Assembly: GCA_016899975.1 (NCBI GenBank) | Contig: JACJJN010000002.1 | Span: forward strand, 1-64,000 | Direction of reading: 5' to 3' | DNA length: 64,000 nucleotides | Source: Lacrimispora saccharolytica | GTDB lineage: Bacteria; Bacillota; Clostridia; Lachnospirales; Lachnospiraceae | Shown: piece by piece, positions 53,849-62,276 of the stretch | Position numbering within the stretch: position 1 is the first letter of the stretch | Layout: every line of letters begins with the position of its first letter | Position numbers and translations under genes: made by a program | The notes under the pieces: generated by a model | Database searches by the model: none | What the model was told of the DNA's origin: nothing | Seen by the model: the letters and a program-made list of their open reading frames with translations, nothing else

Positions 53849-56548
53849 ATGAAACAGAAATTTGATGTGACAGGAATGACCTGTTCTGCCTGTTCGTCCC
53901 GGGTGGAGAAATGTGTCCGCCGGCTGGACGGTGTGAAGGATGTCAGTGTAAATCTGTTGACAAACAGCATGCAGGTGGAATACGAGGAACAGGCGCTTTC
54001 CGATGAGAAGATTATTGATGCAGTCGTTCATGCCGGATACGGAGCCAGCGTAAAAGCAGACGGCACGCAGACGGTTCCGGGTGCGGTTTCCGGTGCGGCA
54101 CAGACGGCGAAAACCAATCCGGTGGAAGAGCAGATGAAAAATATGAAACAGAGGCTGGTTCTCTCTTTTATTTTCCTGATTCCGTTGATGTATGTGTCCA
54201 TGGGGCATATGGTCGGTCTGCCGCTGCCGGGTTTTCTGGAGGGAACGGAAAATGCTGTCGGTTTTGCATTTACACAGTTTCTCCTCTGCCTTCCGGTGGC
54301 ATTTATTAACAAAGCGTATTATACGAAAGGGTTTTCTACTCTGTTTCACGGAGCGCCAAATATGGATACACTGATCGCGGTAGGATCTTCCGCGTCCCTG
54401 ATCTACGGAATATTCGCGATCTACCGGATCGGATACGGGCTGGGGGTACAGGATTTTGCACTGGTACATCAGTATCAGCACGATCTGTATTTTGAATCGG
54501 CGGTTATGATCCTTGCGCTGATCAACGTCGGAAAATATCTGGAAGCCCGTTCCAAGGGCAAGACCAGTGAGGCGATCACGAAACTGATGGATCTTGCGCC
54601 GAAGACCGCAGTGGTTGAGCGGGAAGGAAGAGAGATCCAGATCCCGGTAGAACAGGTGGCAGTGGGAGATGTTGTTATTGTGAAGCCGGGAGAGAGCATC
54701 CCGGTGGATGGCGTGATCCTGGAAGGAAGCACCAGTGTGGATGAAGCGGCGATCACCGGAGAGAGCATCCCGGTGGAAAAGCAGCCGGGCGATTCCGTGA
54801 TCGCGGCGACGATCAATAAGGCGGGATACGTAAAGGCAAAAGCTTCCAGAGTGGGAAATGATACGACCTTTTCACAGATCATCCGTTTGGTGGAAGATGC
54901 CAGCGCAAGCAAGGCTCCGATCGCCAAGATTGCCGACAAGATTGCAGGAATTTTCGTTCCGGTTGTTATGACGATCGCGCTGATCACAGCAATCGCGTGG
55001 CTGGTTGCGGGCGCGGAGTTTGAATTTGCCCTTTCCTGCGCGATCAGCGTTCTGGTCATCTCCTGTCCGTGTGCGCTGGGACTTGCTACGCCGGTGGCGA
55101 TCATGGTTGGTACCGGAAAAGGAGCGGAGAACGGTATTCTGATCAAATCCGGCGAAGCGCTGGAGGTAACCCATAATATTCAAAGCGTCGTCCTGGACAA
55201 AACAGGTACGATCACACAGGGAAAACCGGTGGTGACAGATCTGATCCCCACGAGTTCTGTGACAGAAAGTGAGCTGCTGGAAATTGCGGCGGCGATGGAG
55301 GCGAAAAGCGAGCATCCTCTGGCGGAAGCTATCATGGAGAAGGCGAAAGAAGAGCAGATCCGCCTGCTGGAAACCGAGGAATTTCAGGCAATCCCGGGCA
55401 AGGGAATCCAGGCAAAAATCGGCGGCAGATGGTATTATGCCGGAAATGTCCGCCTGATGGAAGACAAGGGTATGGACTGCCGGGAATCCCAGAAACAGAT
55501 GGATCAGCTGGCAGAGGAAGGAAAAACCCCGCTGCTGTTTGCGGATGAAAAAGGAGTCATCGGAATCATTGGCGCGGCGGATATTGTGAAACCGACCAGC
55601 GCCCAGGCAATCCGGGAGCTGAAGAAGCTGGGCGTCGAGGTCATTATGCTGACCGGAGACAATAAACGAACAGCGGCAGCCATCCAGAGACAGCTTGGGA
55701 TCGATACAGTCATTGCCGAGGTGCTTCCCCAGGATAAAGAGCGGGAAGTGGCAAGACTTCAGAGTGAAGGAAGAAAGGTTGCGATGGTCGGAGACGGCAT
55801 GAACGATGCGCCTGCACTGGCAAGGGCCGATGTGGGAATCGCCATCGGAGCGGGAACAGACGTGGCGATTGAGAGCGCGGACGTGGTGCTGATGAAAAAT
55901 GACCTGTTGGATGTGGTGACAGCGATCAGCCTGAGCAAAGCGGTGATCCGCAACATCAAGGAAAACCTGTTCTGGGCATTCTTCTATAATGCATGTGGAA
56001 TTCCTCTGGCTGCAGGTGTGTTCTATACGGCATTCGGCTGGAAGCTGAGCCCGATGTTTGGGGCGGCGGCGATGAGCCTGAGCAGCTTTTTCGTGGTAAT
56101 GAACGCACTGCGCCTGAGATTCTTCCACGTATTGAAAAAACCGGAGGAGGAAGCGAAGATTTTAGAGCGAGCAGATACAGAGAAAGCCGCTGAGCGAAAA
56201 GCAGCTTCGGCAGACCAGAAAGTTTCCGATGGGAAACCTGAGGAGAAAGAAGCAGAGGCACCTGAGCAGACATTGGAAGAGGTGTCGGAAGAGATGCCGG
56301 AGCAGGCACCGGAACAGACTTCGGAACAGGGTGGACGCCATATGGTCATGAAGGTGGAAGGTATGATGTGCAGCCACTGTCAGGCGGCGGTCACAAAGGC
56401 ACTGAATAAAATCCCGGGCGTGACAGCCACGGTCAGTCTGGAAGACAAGGAAGCCCAAATTGTGGCGGAGGATGGCGTTGAGCCGGAGCGCATGAAAGAG
56501 GCTGTGGAAGATGCCGGATATGAAGTGGTCAGCTTAGAGCGTGTTTGA
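53849..56548 (+). CDS. copA: Copper-exporting P1B-type ATPase
   Basis: 899-residue Cu(I) exporter. N-terminal HMA domain (GMTCSACSSRV, Cys12 and Cys15), eight TM segments with the CPC metal motif near 405-407 (VISCPCALGLATP), actuator TGESIPVE, phosphorylation DKTGTITQ (Asp near 450), and GDGMNDAPAL. After the last TM there is a Glu/Pro-rich linker of about 90 residues and a second HMA domain (GMMCSHCQAAV near 838), an uncommon C-terminal position. The ATG at 53849 follows AAAGGAG. Controlled by CsoR. Confidence 0.96.
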   Translation: MKQKFDVTGMTCSACSSRVEKCVRRLDGVKDVSVNLLTNSMQVEYEEQALSDEKIIDAVVHAGYGASVKADGTQTVPGAVSGAAQTAKTNPVEEQMKNMKQRLVLSFIFLIPLMYVSMGHMVGLPLPGFLEGTENAVGFAFTQFLLCLPVAFINKAYYTKGFSTLFHGAPNMDTLIAVGSSASLIYGIFAIYRIGYGLGVQDFALVHQYQHDLYFESAVMILALINVGKYLEARSKGKTSEAITKLMDLAPKTAVVEREGREIQIPVEQVAVGDVVIVKPGESIPVDGVILEGSTSVDEAAITGESIPVEKQPGDSVIAATINKAGYVKAKASRVGNDTTFSQIIRLVEDASASKAPIAKIADKIAGIFVPVVMTIALITAIAWLVAGAEFEFALSCAISVLVISCPCALGLATPVAIMVGTGKGAENGILIKSGEALEVTHNIQSVVLDKTGTITQGKPVVTDLIPTSSVTESELLEIAAAMEAKSEHPLAEAIMEKAKEEQIRLLETEEFQAIPGKGIQAKIGGRWYYAGNVRLMEDKGMDCRESQKQMDQLAEEGKTPLLFADEKGVIGIIGAADIVKPTSAQAIRELKKLGVEVIMLTGDNKRTAAAIQRQLGIDTVIAEVLPQDKEREVARLQSEGRKVAMVGDGMNDAPALARADVGIAIGAGTDVAIESADVVLMKNDLLDVVTAISLSKAVIRNIKENLFWAFFYNACGIPLAAGVFYTAFGWKLSPMFGAAAMSLSSFFVVMNALRLRFFHVLKKPEEEAKILERADTEKAAERKAASADQKVSDGKPEEKEAEAPEQTLEEVSEEMPEQAPEQTSEQGGRHMVMKVEGMMCSHCQAAVTKALNKIPGVTATVSLEDKEAQIVAEDGVEPERMKEAVEDAGYEVVSLERV

Positions 56549-56610
56549 AAATTCATTCCTGCAATCTGCACGCATGCTCTGGATCGTACTTGAAAGAAAA
56601 AATAAAAAAC

Positions 56611-56652
56611 TGGCTGTGTCAAATGTCTTGAAAGAGAGATTTGACACAGCCA
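56611..56652. terminator. Terminator between copA and the convergent peptidase gene
   Basis: TGGCTGTGTCAAAT (56611-56624) pairs perfectly with ATTTGACACAGCCA (56639-56652). The minus strand has a long T-rich tail (TTTTTTATTTTTT), so it best serves the peptidase gene. Confidence 0.85.
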
Positions 56653-56654
56653 AA

Positions 56655-56689
56655 TTTATTCCTGCGGGCAACAAGCCAAGCGGACATGC
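56655..56689 (+). repeat. Dispersed intergenic repeat, copy B
   Basis: Partner of 17243-17277: TTTATT, GCGGGCAAC, AAGCCAAGCGGACATGC. It starts 3 nt after the terminator stem. The adjoining GACATGC-TTGCATGTTC can form a small hairpin. Confidence 0.55.
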
Positions 56690-56727
56690 TTGCATGTTCA
56701 TTTAGCAACTGCCGCGGGGGTCAAACA

Positions 56728-57831
56728 TTATTTTTCAATGGAATCGCTGTCCATGGGAACCACGATCAGATCTTTTGGATAATGGTTCAGCACTTCGCAG
56801 CCATCCTCTGTGATCAGGACAAGATCTTCGATCCGGACGCCGATTCCTTCCTCCTGGAGATAGATGCCAGGCTCAATGGAAAAGACCTGTCCGGGCTGTA
56901 TGATGCTCTGATTGACGGAAGAGACGTCTCCGGTCTCATGGTCCTCAATTCCGATGGAATGTCCTGTTCTGTGGGTGAAGAATTCCCCGTATCCCTTTTC
57001 TGTAATATAACTGCGGCAGGCGTTGTCCACATCACACATTCTGGCGCCTGGCCGGGCGGCATCGATTCCTCTCTGCTGGGCTTCCCGGACAATCTCATAG
57101 ACTTTTCTGGCTTTTTCAGAAACTTCACCGAGAAAGACGGTTCTCGTCATATCCGAGCAGTAGTTGTTCCGGATACCGCCGATGTCCAGCACAACACTGT
57201 CTCCCCGCTTTCCAAGGGTGGAATCCGTGGCGTGGTGAGGATCTGCGCCGGATTTTCCGTAAGCGGTGATCGGAGGAAAAGACACATCTGAATGACCGGA
57301 GGCGGCATACAGCTCCCGGACTTTTTGATCCAGTTCTTTTTCTGTAAAACCTTTGCCGGTCAGAGGGATCAGCTGTTCCATAATCTTATCATTGGCAAGG
57401 GAGGCTTCCCGCATCAGCTGCTGTTCCTCTGCATCCTTGATCCGCCGCACATCATCGATGATTGTAGAACCGTTGAGGTAGGCGGATGCCCCGTTCAGTT
57501 CCTGGAGGCGCAGAAGAAATCGGGCGGGCCAGGTTTTATCAATGCCCAGCGGCTTGTCCTTTTCTGTATACCGGCTGAGGAGTTCCACTGCGTCCTCGGT
57601 ATCGTTGTACCACACCAGTTCCACGCCCAGATCCTTCTCCTGGGGAAACAGACGGTTGAGGATCAGTTTATGACTGCCGTTGACATTCAGATAAAGCGCC
57701 AGCATACGCTCTCCGGGATGAATCCATTTTCCGGTGAGATAAAAAACAGCTGCTGGATCGGAGACGATCATCTGCGGAAGATGCTGTTCCTCCATAGCCG
57801 CCAGAATACGTGTTACTTTTGATTCGTTCAT
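56728..57831 (-). CDS. Xaa-Pro aminopeptidase (M24 family)
   Basis: 367-residue metallopeptidase with the creatinase-like N domain (1-130) and pita-bread catalytic domain. All five metal ligands are seen: Asp in VVLDIGG, Asp in CSDMTRTVFLG, His in HRTGHSIGIE, Glu in FSIEPGIYL and Glu in VRIEDLVLI. It cleaves N-terminal residues preceding proline or acts as a dipeptidase. GTGAGG precedes the ATG. It is transcribed convergent to copA. Confidence 0.92.
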   Translation of the reverse strand: MNESKVTRILAAMEEQHLPQMIVSDPAAVFYLTGKWIHPGERMLALYLNVNGSHKLILNRLFPQEKDLGVELVWYNDTEDAVELLSRYTEKDKPLGIDKTWPARFLLRLQELNGASAYLNGSTIIDDVRRIKDAEEQQLMREASLANDKIMEQLIPLTGKGFTEKELDQKVRELYAASGHSDVSFPPITAYGKSGADPHHATDSTLGKRGDSVVLDIGGIRNNYCSDMTRTVFLGEVSEKARKVYEIVREAQQRGIDAARPGARMCDVDNACRSYITEKGYGEFFTHRTGHSIGIEDHETGDVSSVNQSIIQPGQVFSIEPGIYLQEEGIGVRIEDLVLITEDGCEVLNHYPKDLIVVPMDSDSIEK

Positions 57832-57891
57832 AGCAGAACCTCACTTTCTCAAATTGAAAAACTGACGCAGACGATGTGTCTGCGGTGAAAA

Positions 57892-57924
57892 GAGCCATTG
57901 AGAAGAGAAGTTTCTCAATGGCTC
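57892..57924 (-). terminator. Terminator of purC
   Basis: GAGCCATTGAGAA pairs perfectly with TTCTCAATGGCTC around GAGAAGT; on the minus strand CTTTT follows. Confidence 0.75.
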
Positions 57925-57945
57925 GGATTCAGGCGTTCTCTGCAA

Positions 57946-58809
57946 TTACTGGAGTTTTTCTCCGGTCAGCATTTCATAGCCCTGAAGATATTTGTCGATG
58001 GTTTTCTGAACGATGTCGTCCGGAAGGGTCCAGTCGTTGTCCGGATTTGCCTTCAGCCAGTCGCGGGCAAACTGTTTGTCGAAGGATGGCTGGCCATGGC
58101 CCGGCTCATATCCTTCTGCCGGCCAGAAACGGGAGCTGTCCGGTGTGAGCATCTCGTCACCCAGTACGATGTTTCCGTTTTCGTCCAGACCAAACTCAAA
58201 CTTGGTATCCGCGATGATGATGCCGCGGCTCAGGGCGTAGTCTGCACATTTTTTGTAAAGAGCGATGGTGTAGTCGCGGAGCTTTGATGCGTATTCTTCT
58301 CCTTTGCCCGGGAAGTATTTCTCCAGGTGAGCGATGCTCTGCTCGTAGGAAATATTCTCATCATGATCACCGATCTCTGCCTTGGTGGAAGGAGTGTAGA
58401 TCGGCTCCGGCAGTTTATCGGACTCTCTCAGGCCTTCCGGCAGTTTGATTCCGCATACGGTGCCGTCTTTCTGGTAGCTTGCCCATCCGCTTCCTGTGAT
58501 ATAACCGCGGACGATACATTCGATCGGAAGCATGTTCAGCTTCTTGCACATCATGCTGTTGCCGTCAAACTGCGGCTGCTGGAAGAACTCCGGCATATCT
58601 TTTACGTCTGCGGAGATCATGTGGTTCGGCAGGATGTCCTTCGTCATATCAAACCAGAATTTGGACATCTGGGTCAGAACAGTTCCTTTTTTGGTTACGA
58701 CGTTTTTTAAGATAACATCGAAGCAGCTGATACGGTCAGTAGCTACCATGATCAGGCTGTCGCCATTGTCGTAGATTTCACGGACTTTACCTTCTTTGAT
58801 CGGTTTCAT
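57946..58809 (-). CDS. purC: SAICAR synthetase
   Basis: Phosphoribosylaminoimidazole-succinocarboxamide synthase, ATP-dependent ligation of aspartate to CAIR in purine synthesis. 287 residues, the longer yeast-like form. Motifs: KVREIYDNGDSLIMVATDRISCFDV (1-35), IECIVRGYITGSGWASY (about 93-110), DTKFEFGL and LGDEMLTPDSSRFW (about 220-240). The ATG at 58809 follows GAGGTG. It stands apart from other pur genes. I see no guanine-riboswitch or PurR-type structure in its leader. Confidence 0.95.
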   Translation of the reverse strand: MKPIKEGKVREIYDNGDSLIMVATDRISCFDVILKNVVTKKGTVLTQMSKFWFDMTKDILPNHMISADVKDMPEFFQQPQFDGNSMMCKKLNMLPIECIVRGYITGSGWASYQKDGTVCGIKLPEGLRESDKLPEPIYTPSTKAEIGDHDENISYEQSIAHLEKYFPGKGEEYASKLRDYTIALYKKCADYALSRGIIIADTKFEFGLDENGNIVLGDEMLTPDSSRFWPAEGYEPGHGQPSFDKQFARDWLKANPDNDWTLPDDIVQKTIDKYLQGYEMLTGEKLQ

Positions 58810-58956
58810 TTCATACACCTCGTCATTCGTAGTTTTGGTTGTTCCTATATAAGAATACACATAAGCAGGGGTAAAAAGCAAGACGTTATTTATAAAATTT
58901 TCTAATATATAACCATAAGGGGTAAAAAGAGGCACCGAAAGGTATGGTCACTCTTA

Positions 58957-59526
58957 TCAGCCAGAGGGCATTAATGTTTTTGGAACTTCCCTTGGACCGT
59001 TGATCTGCACAGAAACAGACTTATGGTCTGATGAAAGCAGGATGTTTACCCTGCTGTTATCAGATGCTGCCCATGCGGCTGTATTCATTTCCAAAAGTTC
59101 TTCTTTCGTCAGATCATTGCCGCTGTCCGGTGTTTCCATTTGCTGCGCGGCATATTCACACAACGAGTCGACAACGGACTGGAAACTGTCTTCGGAGGCA
59201 ACGGTCCATGTATATTCTACCGTGATGAGGTTACTTTTTGTCTCATCTTCAAAGCGGTATATTTTCACGTGTTGAAAATCATCGCATTCTGATGAGTTAA
59301 GAATCAAACGATCCGAATCGCTTTCAAGACCCTCCTGATTGATTGCCTGTCGAACCTCATCTTCCGACATTCCCCAGGTCAGATCTTTGATCTGATATCC
59401 GTTTTCACGGCTGCCCTCGATTGTCTCGAATACATTTTCTGTCTTAGATACAGACGGGCGGTCTGTACTGCAGCCGTATAAACATAAGAATAATCCTAAT
59501 ATCAAGATACTCAGACGTTTCTTCAT
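58957..59526 (-). CDS. Hypothetical lipoprotein
   Basis: 189 residues with a lipoprotein signal (KKRLSILILGLFLCLYGC, lipobox LYGC at Cys19). The mature part is acidic and soluble, with NGYQIKDLTWGMSEDEVRQAI near 45-62 reminiscent of small outer-surface lipoproteins of unknown role. GGGGGTG precedes the ATG. No partner gene is apparent; purC lies 148 nt downstream on the same strand. Confidence 0.78.
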   Translation of the reverse strand: MKKRLSILILGLFLCLYGCSTDRPSVSKTENVFETIEGSRENGYQIKDLTWGMSEDEVRQAINQEGLESDSDRLILNSSECDDFQHVKIYRFEDETKSNLITVEYTWTVASEDSFQSVVDSLCEYAAQQMETPDSGNDLTKEELLEMNTAAWAASDNSRVNILLSSDHKSVSVQINGPREVPKTLMPSG

Positions 59527-59876
59527 TGAAAATCACCCCCATATTATTTATCTTTAAGGTTTGTTTTTTTATTGATGATGGTAAGAATCATGTGTGATTA
59601 TCCGGAGACTTTTTACTTCATTGGAATCCTCTCCTTTGTTGTGATGTTTTTTATGAATTCATTATATAATAAAAAGATAATCTTAACAATTCATATGAAT
59701 ACACTAAATATAGTTTGCAGTTTTGGAAAATATGCAGAAATTCCATGTATTATCATAAAATTCCTTAAAATATAGCGATTATTTCTCTGGTGTAAGACAG
59801 CTCGGCTGCCTTGTACGGCTATTTTATTTATGTTATACTGAATCAAACGATATATTGTCAGAAAGGATGTGAGCAT
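59527..59876. other. AT-rich intergenic stretch without a supported gene
   Basis: 350 bases, clearly more AT-rich than the surroundings. A 67-codon open frame at 59572-59775 (plus) lacks a ribosome binding site and reads like translated AT-rich DNA, so it is not called. The stretch must hold the promoters of the lipoprotein gene (minus) and the Uma2 gene (plus). The composition hints at acquired DNA around the Uma2 gene. Confidence 0.5.
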
Positions 59877-60425
59877 ATGGCAATAGCACGAGAAAAGATA
59901 TATACAACAAAAGATATTTATTCTTTACCGGAGGGACAAAGAGCAGAATTGATTGACGGCACGATGTACATGATGGCTCCGCCGAAAAGAATTCATCAGG
60001 AAATTGTAATGGAACTGTCTGCTGTCATTCATGCTTACATTAGAAATAAGCATGGGGAATGTAAGGTTTATCCCGCGCCATTTGCTGTCTTTTTGAATAT
60101 GGATGATAAAACCTATGTAGAGCCAGATATCAGTGTGATTTGTGACAAGGGAAAACTTACAGATGACGGATGTATGGGAGCGCCGGATTGGGTCATTGAA
60201 GTTGTTTCCCCGAGCAGCCGGCGGATGGATTATATCCTGAAACTGTTTCAGTACAGATCGGCAGGAGTGAGAGAATATTGGATTGTGGATCCGGACAAAA
60301 ACAGAGTTATGGTGTATAACTTTGAAACAGAAACGGGTGGAGAATATACGATGTCGGAGACTGTAACATCTGGTATTTATGATGATTTGGAGATTGATTT
60401 TCGTGTAATCCAGGAAAGAAAGTAG
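59877..60425 (+). CDS. Uma2 family protein (PD-(D/E)XK-like fold)
   Basis: 182-residue Uma2/DUF820 protein. The nuclease-like core is visible: EGQRAELIDGTMYMMAPP (Glu near 24), YVEPDISVI (Asp near 84), DWVIEVVSPSS (Glu near 104) and YWIVDPDKN. The family has a restriction-endonuclease fold, but in vivo roles are unclear; it is abundant in cyanobacteria and variable in Clostridia. AAAGGATGTGA precedes the ATG. Lower GC than neighbours suggests transfer. Confidence 0.85.
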   Translation: MAIAREKIYTTKDIYSLPEGQRAELIDGTMYMMAPPKRIHQEIVMELSAVIHAYIRNKHGECKVYPAPFAVFLNMDDKTYVEPDISVICDKGKLTDDGCMGAPDWVIEVVSPSSRRMDYILKLFQYRSAGVREYWIVDPDKNRVMVYNFETETGGEYTMSETVTSGIYDDLEIDFRVIQERK

Positions 60426-60440
60426 AAAGCACAGATAAGG

Positions 60441-60475
60441 AAGCATCATGCTAGATAAAAGCATGGTGCTTTTTA
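60441..60475 (+). terminator. Terminator of the Uma2 gene
   Basis: AAGCATCATGCT (60441-60452) pairs with AGCATGGTGCTT (60460-60471) with G-U, followed by TTTTTAT. Confidence 0.8.
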
Positions 60476-60507
60476 TCAAAAAAGATGAAAAAACTGAGAA
60501 AAGAACA

Positions 60508-60538
60508 AAACCCGGAAACCTAACAGTTCCCGGGCTTA
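60508..60538 (-). terminator. Terminator of tRNA-Thr
   Basis: On the minus strand CCCGGGAAC pairs with GGTTTCCGGG, followed by TTTTGTTCTTTT. Confidence 0.7.
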
Positions 60539-60544
60539 ACAGTA

Positions 60545-60617
60545 AGCCGAAAAAGGGACTTGAACCCTCGACCCCTTCATTACGAGTGAAGTGCTCTACC
60601 GACTGAGCTATTTCGGC
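60545..60617 (-). tRNA. tRNA-Thr (anticodon CGT)
   Basis: 73 nt, CCA not encoded. Acceptor GCCGAAA pairs with TTTCGGC. D arm GCTCAGTCGGTAGAGC. Anticodon stem CTTCA/TGAAG encloses CTCGTAA, anticodon CGT reading ACG. T arm GAGGGTTCAAGTCCCTT. Confidence 0.93.
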
Positions 60618-60637
60618 TTGTGCTTGGCACAATGACT

Positions 60638-60665
60638 ATTATACCTTATTTCTGAAAAAATGCAA
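60638..60665 (-). promoter_or_regulatory. Promoter of tRNA-Thr
   Basis: On the minus strand TTGCAT (60660-60665), 16-bp spacer, perfect TATAAT (60638-60643). Confidence 0.6.
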
Positions 60666-60728
60666 CAATTTTTTTTGAAAAAGTGAAAAAAATCACATAA
60701 GATTTTTCCGAGACGAAAGTAGGAACCC

Positions 60729-60758
60729 GTAATCGTTCAAATGGCTGAACGGTTTCAG
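60729..60758 (-). repeat. Dispersed palindromic element, copy 2
   Basis: Read on the minus strand: AACCGTTCAGCCA then TTTGAACGATTAC. It shares the arms, the GCCA loop and orientation of features with 44270-44297 (about 3 differences over 25 bases). Confidence 0.55.
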
Positions 60759-60805
60759 GCGAAAAAACTGTATTTATGACTGACCAAACCTGTACCTATG
60801 GAGCC

Positions 60806-60834
60806 TTGTAAAATCTGTCAATATCTGGCATACT
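60806..60834 (+). promoter_or_regulatory. Candidate promoter of the GCS2/ATP-grasp operon
   Basis: TTGTAA (60806-60811), 17-bp spacer, CATACT (60829-60834) preceded by TGG (extended -10). Would give a leader of about 130 nt. Confidence 0.45.
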
Positions 60835-60837
60835 AGA

Positions 60838-60942
60838 GACATCCGCTTTCCATATCTTACTGTTTCGCTGGTCTGATTTTCTGACATCCGACAGCAAGGT
60901 ATTTCAAGTGGATGTCACTGGAGTGTGTCTGAAAAGTCAGAC
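60838..60942 (+). promoter_or_regulatory. Structured leader with mutually exclusive stems
   Basis: Two copies of GACATCC (60838-60844 and 60883-60889) can each pair with the single GGATGTC (60910-60916). Two copies of GTCTGA (60871-60876 and 60927-60932) can each pair with TCAGAC (60937-60942); the second forms a tight hairpin with loop AAAG. The last stem ends 17 nt before the ribosome binding site. Alternative pairing of this kind is what attenuators and riboswitches use. Confidence 0.4.
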
Positions 60943-60970
60943 AAAATATAAAATAAAGCAGGAGAGTACA

Positions 60971-62224
60971 TTGAACAATCAGATAGAACAACAGAACCTG
61001 GAGCTGCTGGAGCAGTATTTCCGGGATGGATGTAAATGGAACTGTCTTCAGAAACTCGGCGTGGAGCTGGAGCATTTCGTGATAGACAGGAAGAATCAAA
61101 AGAATGTGTCTTATTATGGTCCGGATGGGATCGAAGAACTTCTGGAAGAGTGGAAGGAGTATTATCCTGGCCATGAACGTGAAAACGGGAGGCTGCTGGG
61201 CTTATACAACAATGACTATGCCCTGTCCCTGGAACCGGCTGCTCAGCTGGAAATCAGCATGGCGCCGAAGGAAAGCCTGCGGTGTATTGAGAAAATATAC
61301 CGGAATTTTTCTGAGGCAGTCCGTCCGTCTCTGGAACGGAGAGGGTATGAACTTGTGACCAGGGGATACCGTCCGTTCGGGCGTGTGGATGAGCTGGATC
61401 TGATCCCGAAAAAGCGTTATGAGTATATGGACGCTTATTTTCAGGAGTCCGGAACGACCGGCCGCAATATGATGCGGGGAACGGCTGCCGCTCAGGTATC
61501 CATCGATTACTGCTGCGAACAGGACTTTATCAGCAAATATCGGACCGCGTATCTGATCATGCCGGCGCTGAAACTGTTGTCGGATAATACGGCGGTCCTG
61601 GAAGAGAAGCCTTATCCGGGTCACCTGGCGCGCACCTGGATCTGGGACCATGTGGACAGCGGACGGTGCGGAATCCTTCCGGGAATCTTTGAAGAAGATT
61701 TCGGTTTTCATACCTATGCGGAATATCTCTGGAATCTGGAGCCGATTTTTCTTCCGGAAGACGGCGGTTACCGGTCCACCGGTCACCAGAAGGTACGGGA
61801 TCTGTGGAGCGACCGGCTGCTGACAAGGCAGGACATGGAACATATCCTGTCGATGACATTTCTGGATGTCCGGGTGAAGCATTATGTGGAGATCCGCGGC
61901 GCGGACAGCATGCCGCTGCCTTATGTGCTGGCTTACACGGCTCTGGTCAAAGGGCTGACCTTCGAAAAAGAGGTGCGGGAGGAACTGCTCGCCAGGTATC
62001 CGATCCAGGAGGAAGATATCAGAAAAGCGGAGCGTTCTCTTGCGGAACAAGGCTATGAAGGAGAAATCTATGGAGAACCGGTGGCGGCATTTATCGGGCG
62101 TCTGCTTCAGATGGCGGAAGACCATCTGGAACCAGAGGAAAGAAAGTATCTGCAGCCGTTGTCTGAACTGGTTCAGAGAAAAGAGAGCTTGAAAGAGCAG
62201 GAAAGGCAGGAAGTTTGGAAGTAA
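60971..62224 (+). CDS. Glutamate-cysteine ligase-like enzyme (GCS2 family)
   Basis: 417-residue carboxylate-amine ligase of the GCS2/plant GshA type. KLGVELEHFVID near 33-44 is the nucleotide/glutamate site, SLEPAAQLEIS near 95-105 is characteristic, and TAAAQVSIDY and DVRVKHYVEIRGAD follow in normal order. It should form a gamma-glutamyl amide, classically gamma-Glu-Cys. The start TTG 60971 is chosen because AGGAGA lies about 9 nt upstream and no ATG is near; the frame upstream overlaps the leader. It is 52 nt before the ATP-grasp gene, so product handover is likely. Confidence 0.87.
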   Translation: MNNQIEQQNLELLEQYFRDGCKWNCLQKLGVELEHFVIDRKNQKNVSYYGPDGIEELLEEWKEYYPGHERENGRLLGLYNNDYALSLEPAAQLEISMAPKESLRCIEKIYRNFSEAVRPSLERRGYELVTRGYRPFGRVDELDLIPKKRYEYMDAYFQESGTTGRNMMRGTAAAQVSIDYCCEQDFISKYRTAYLIMPALKLLSDNTAVLEEKPYPGHLARTWIWDHVDSGRCGILPGIFEEDFGFHTYAEYLWNLEPIFLPEDGGYRSTGHQKVRDLWSDRLLTRQDMEHILSMTFLDVRVKHYVEIRGADSMPLPYVLAYTALVKGLTFEKEVREELLARYPIQEEDIRKAERSLAEQGYEGEIYGEPVAAFIGRLLQMAEDHLEPEERKYLQPLSELVQRKESLKEQERQEVWK

Positions 62225-62276
62225 ACTTCCAAATTTACCATGATGACGCAGCAAGTGCGTCAGGAAAGAGGAAAGA

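Noticed and set aside
58810-58956. Purine riboswitch before purC
   Set aside because: The guanine-aptamer core sequences and three-stem layout are not present.
59572-59775. 67-codon open frame in the AT-rich gap
   Set aside because: No ribosome binding site, AT-driven composition and no recognisable motif; probably chance.
60777-60812. Eleven-codon frame MTDQTCTYGAL as a leader peptide for the GCS2 gene
   Set aside because: It overlaps the candidate promoter -35 and has no ribosome binding site; a Cys codon alone is not evidence for attenuation.
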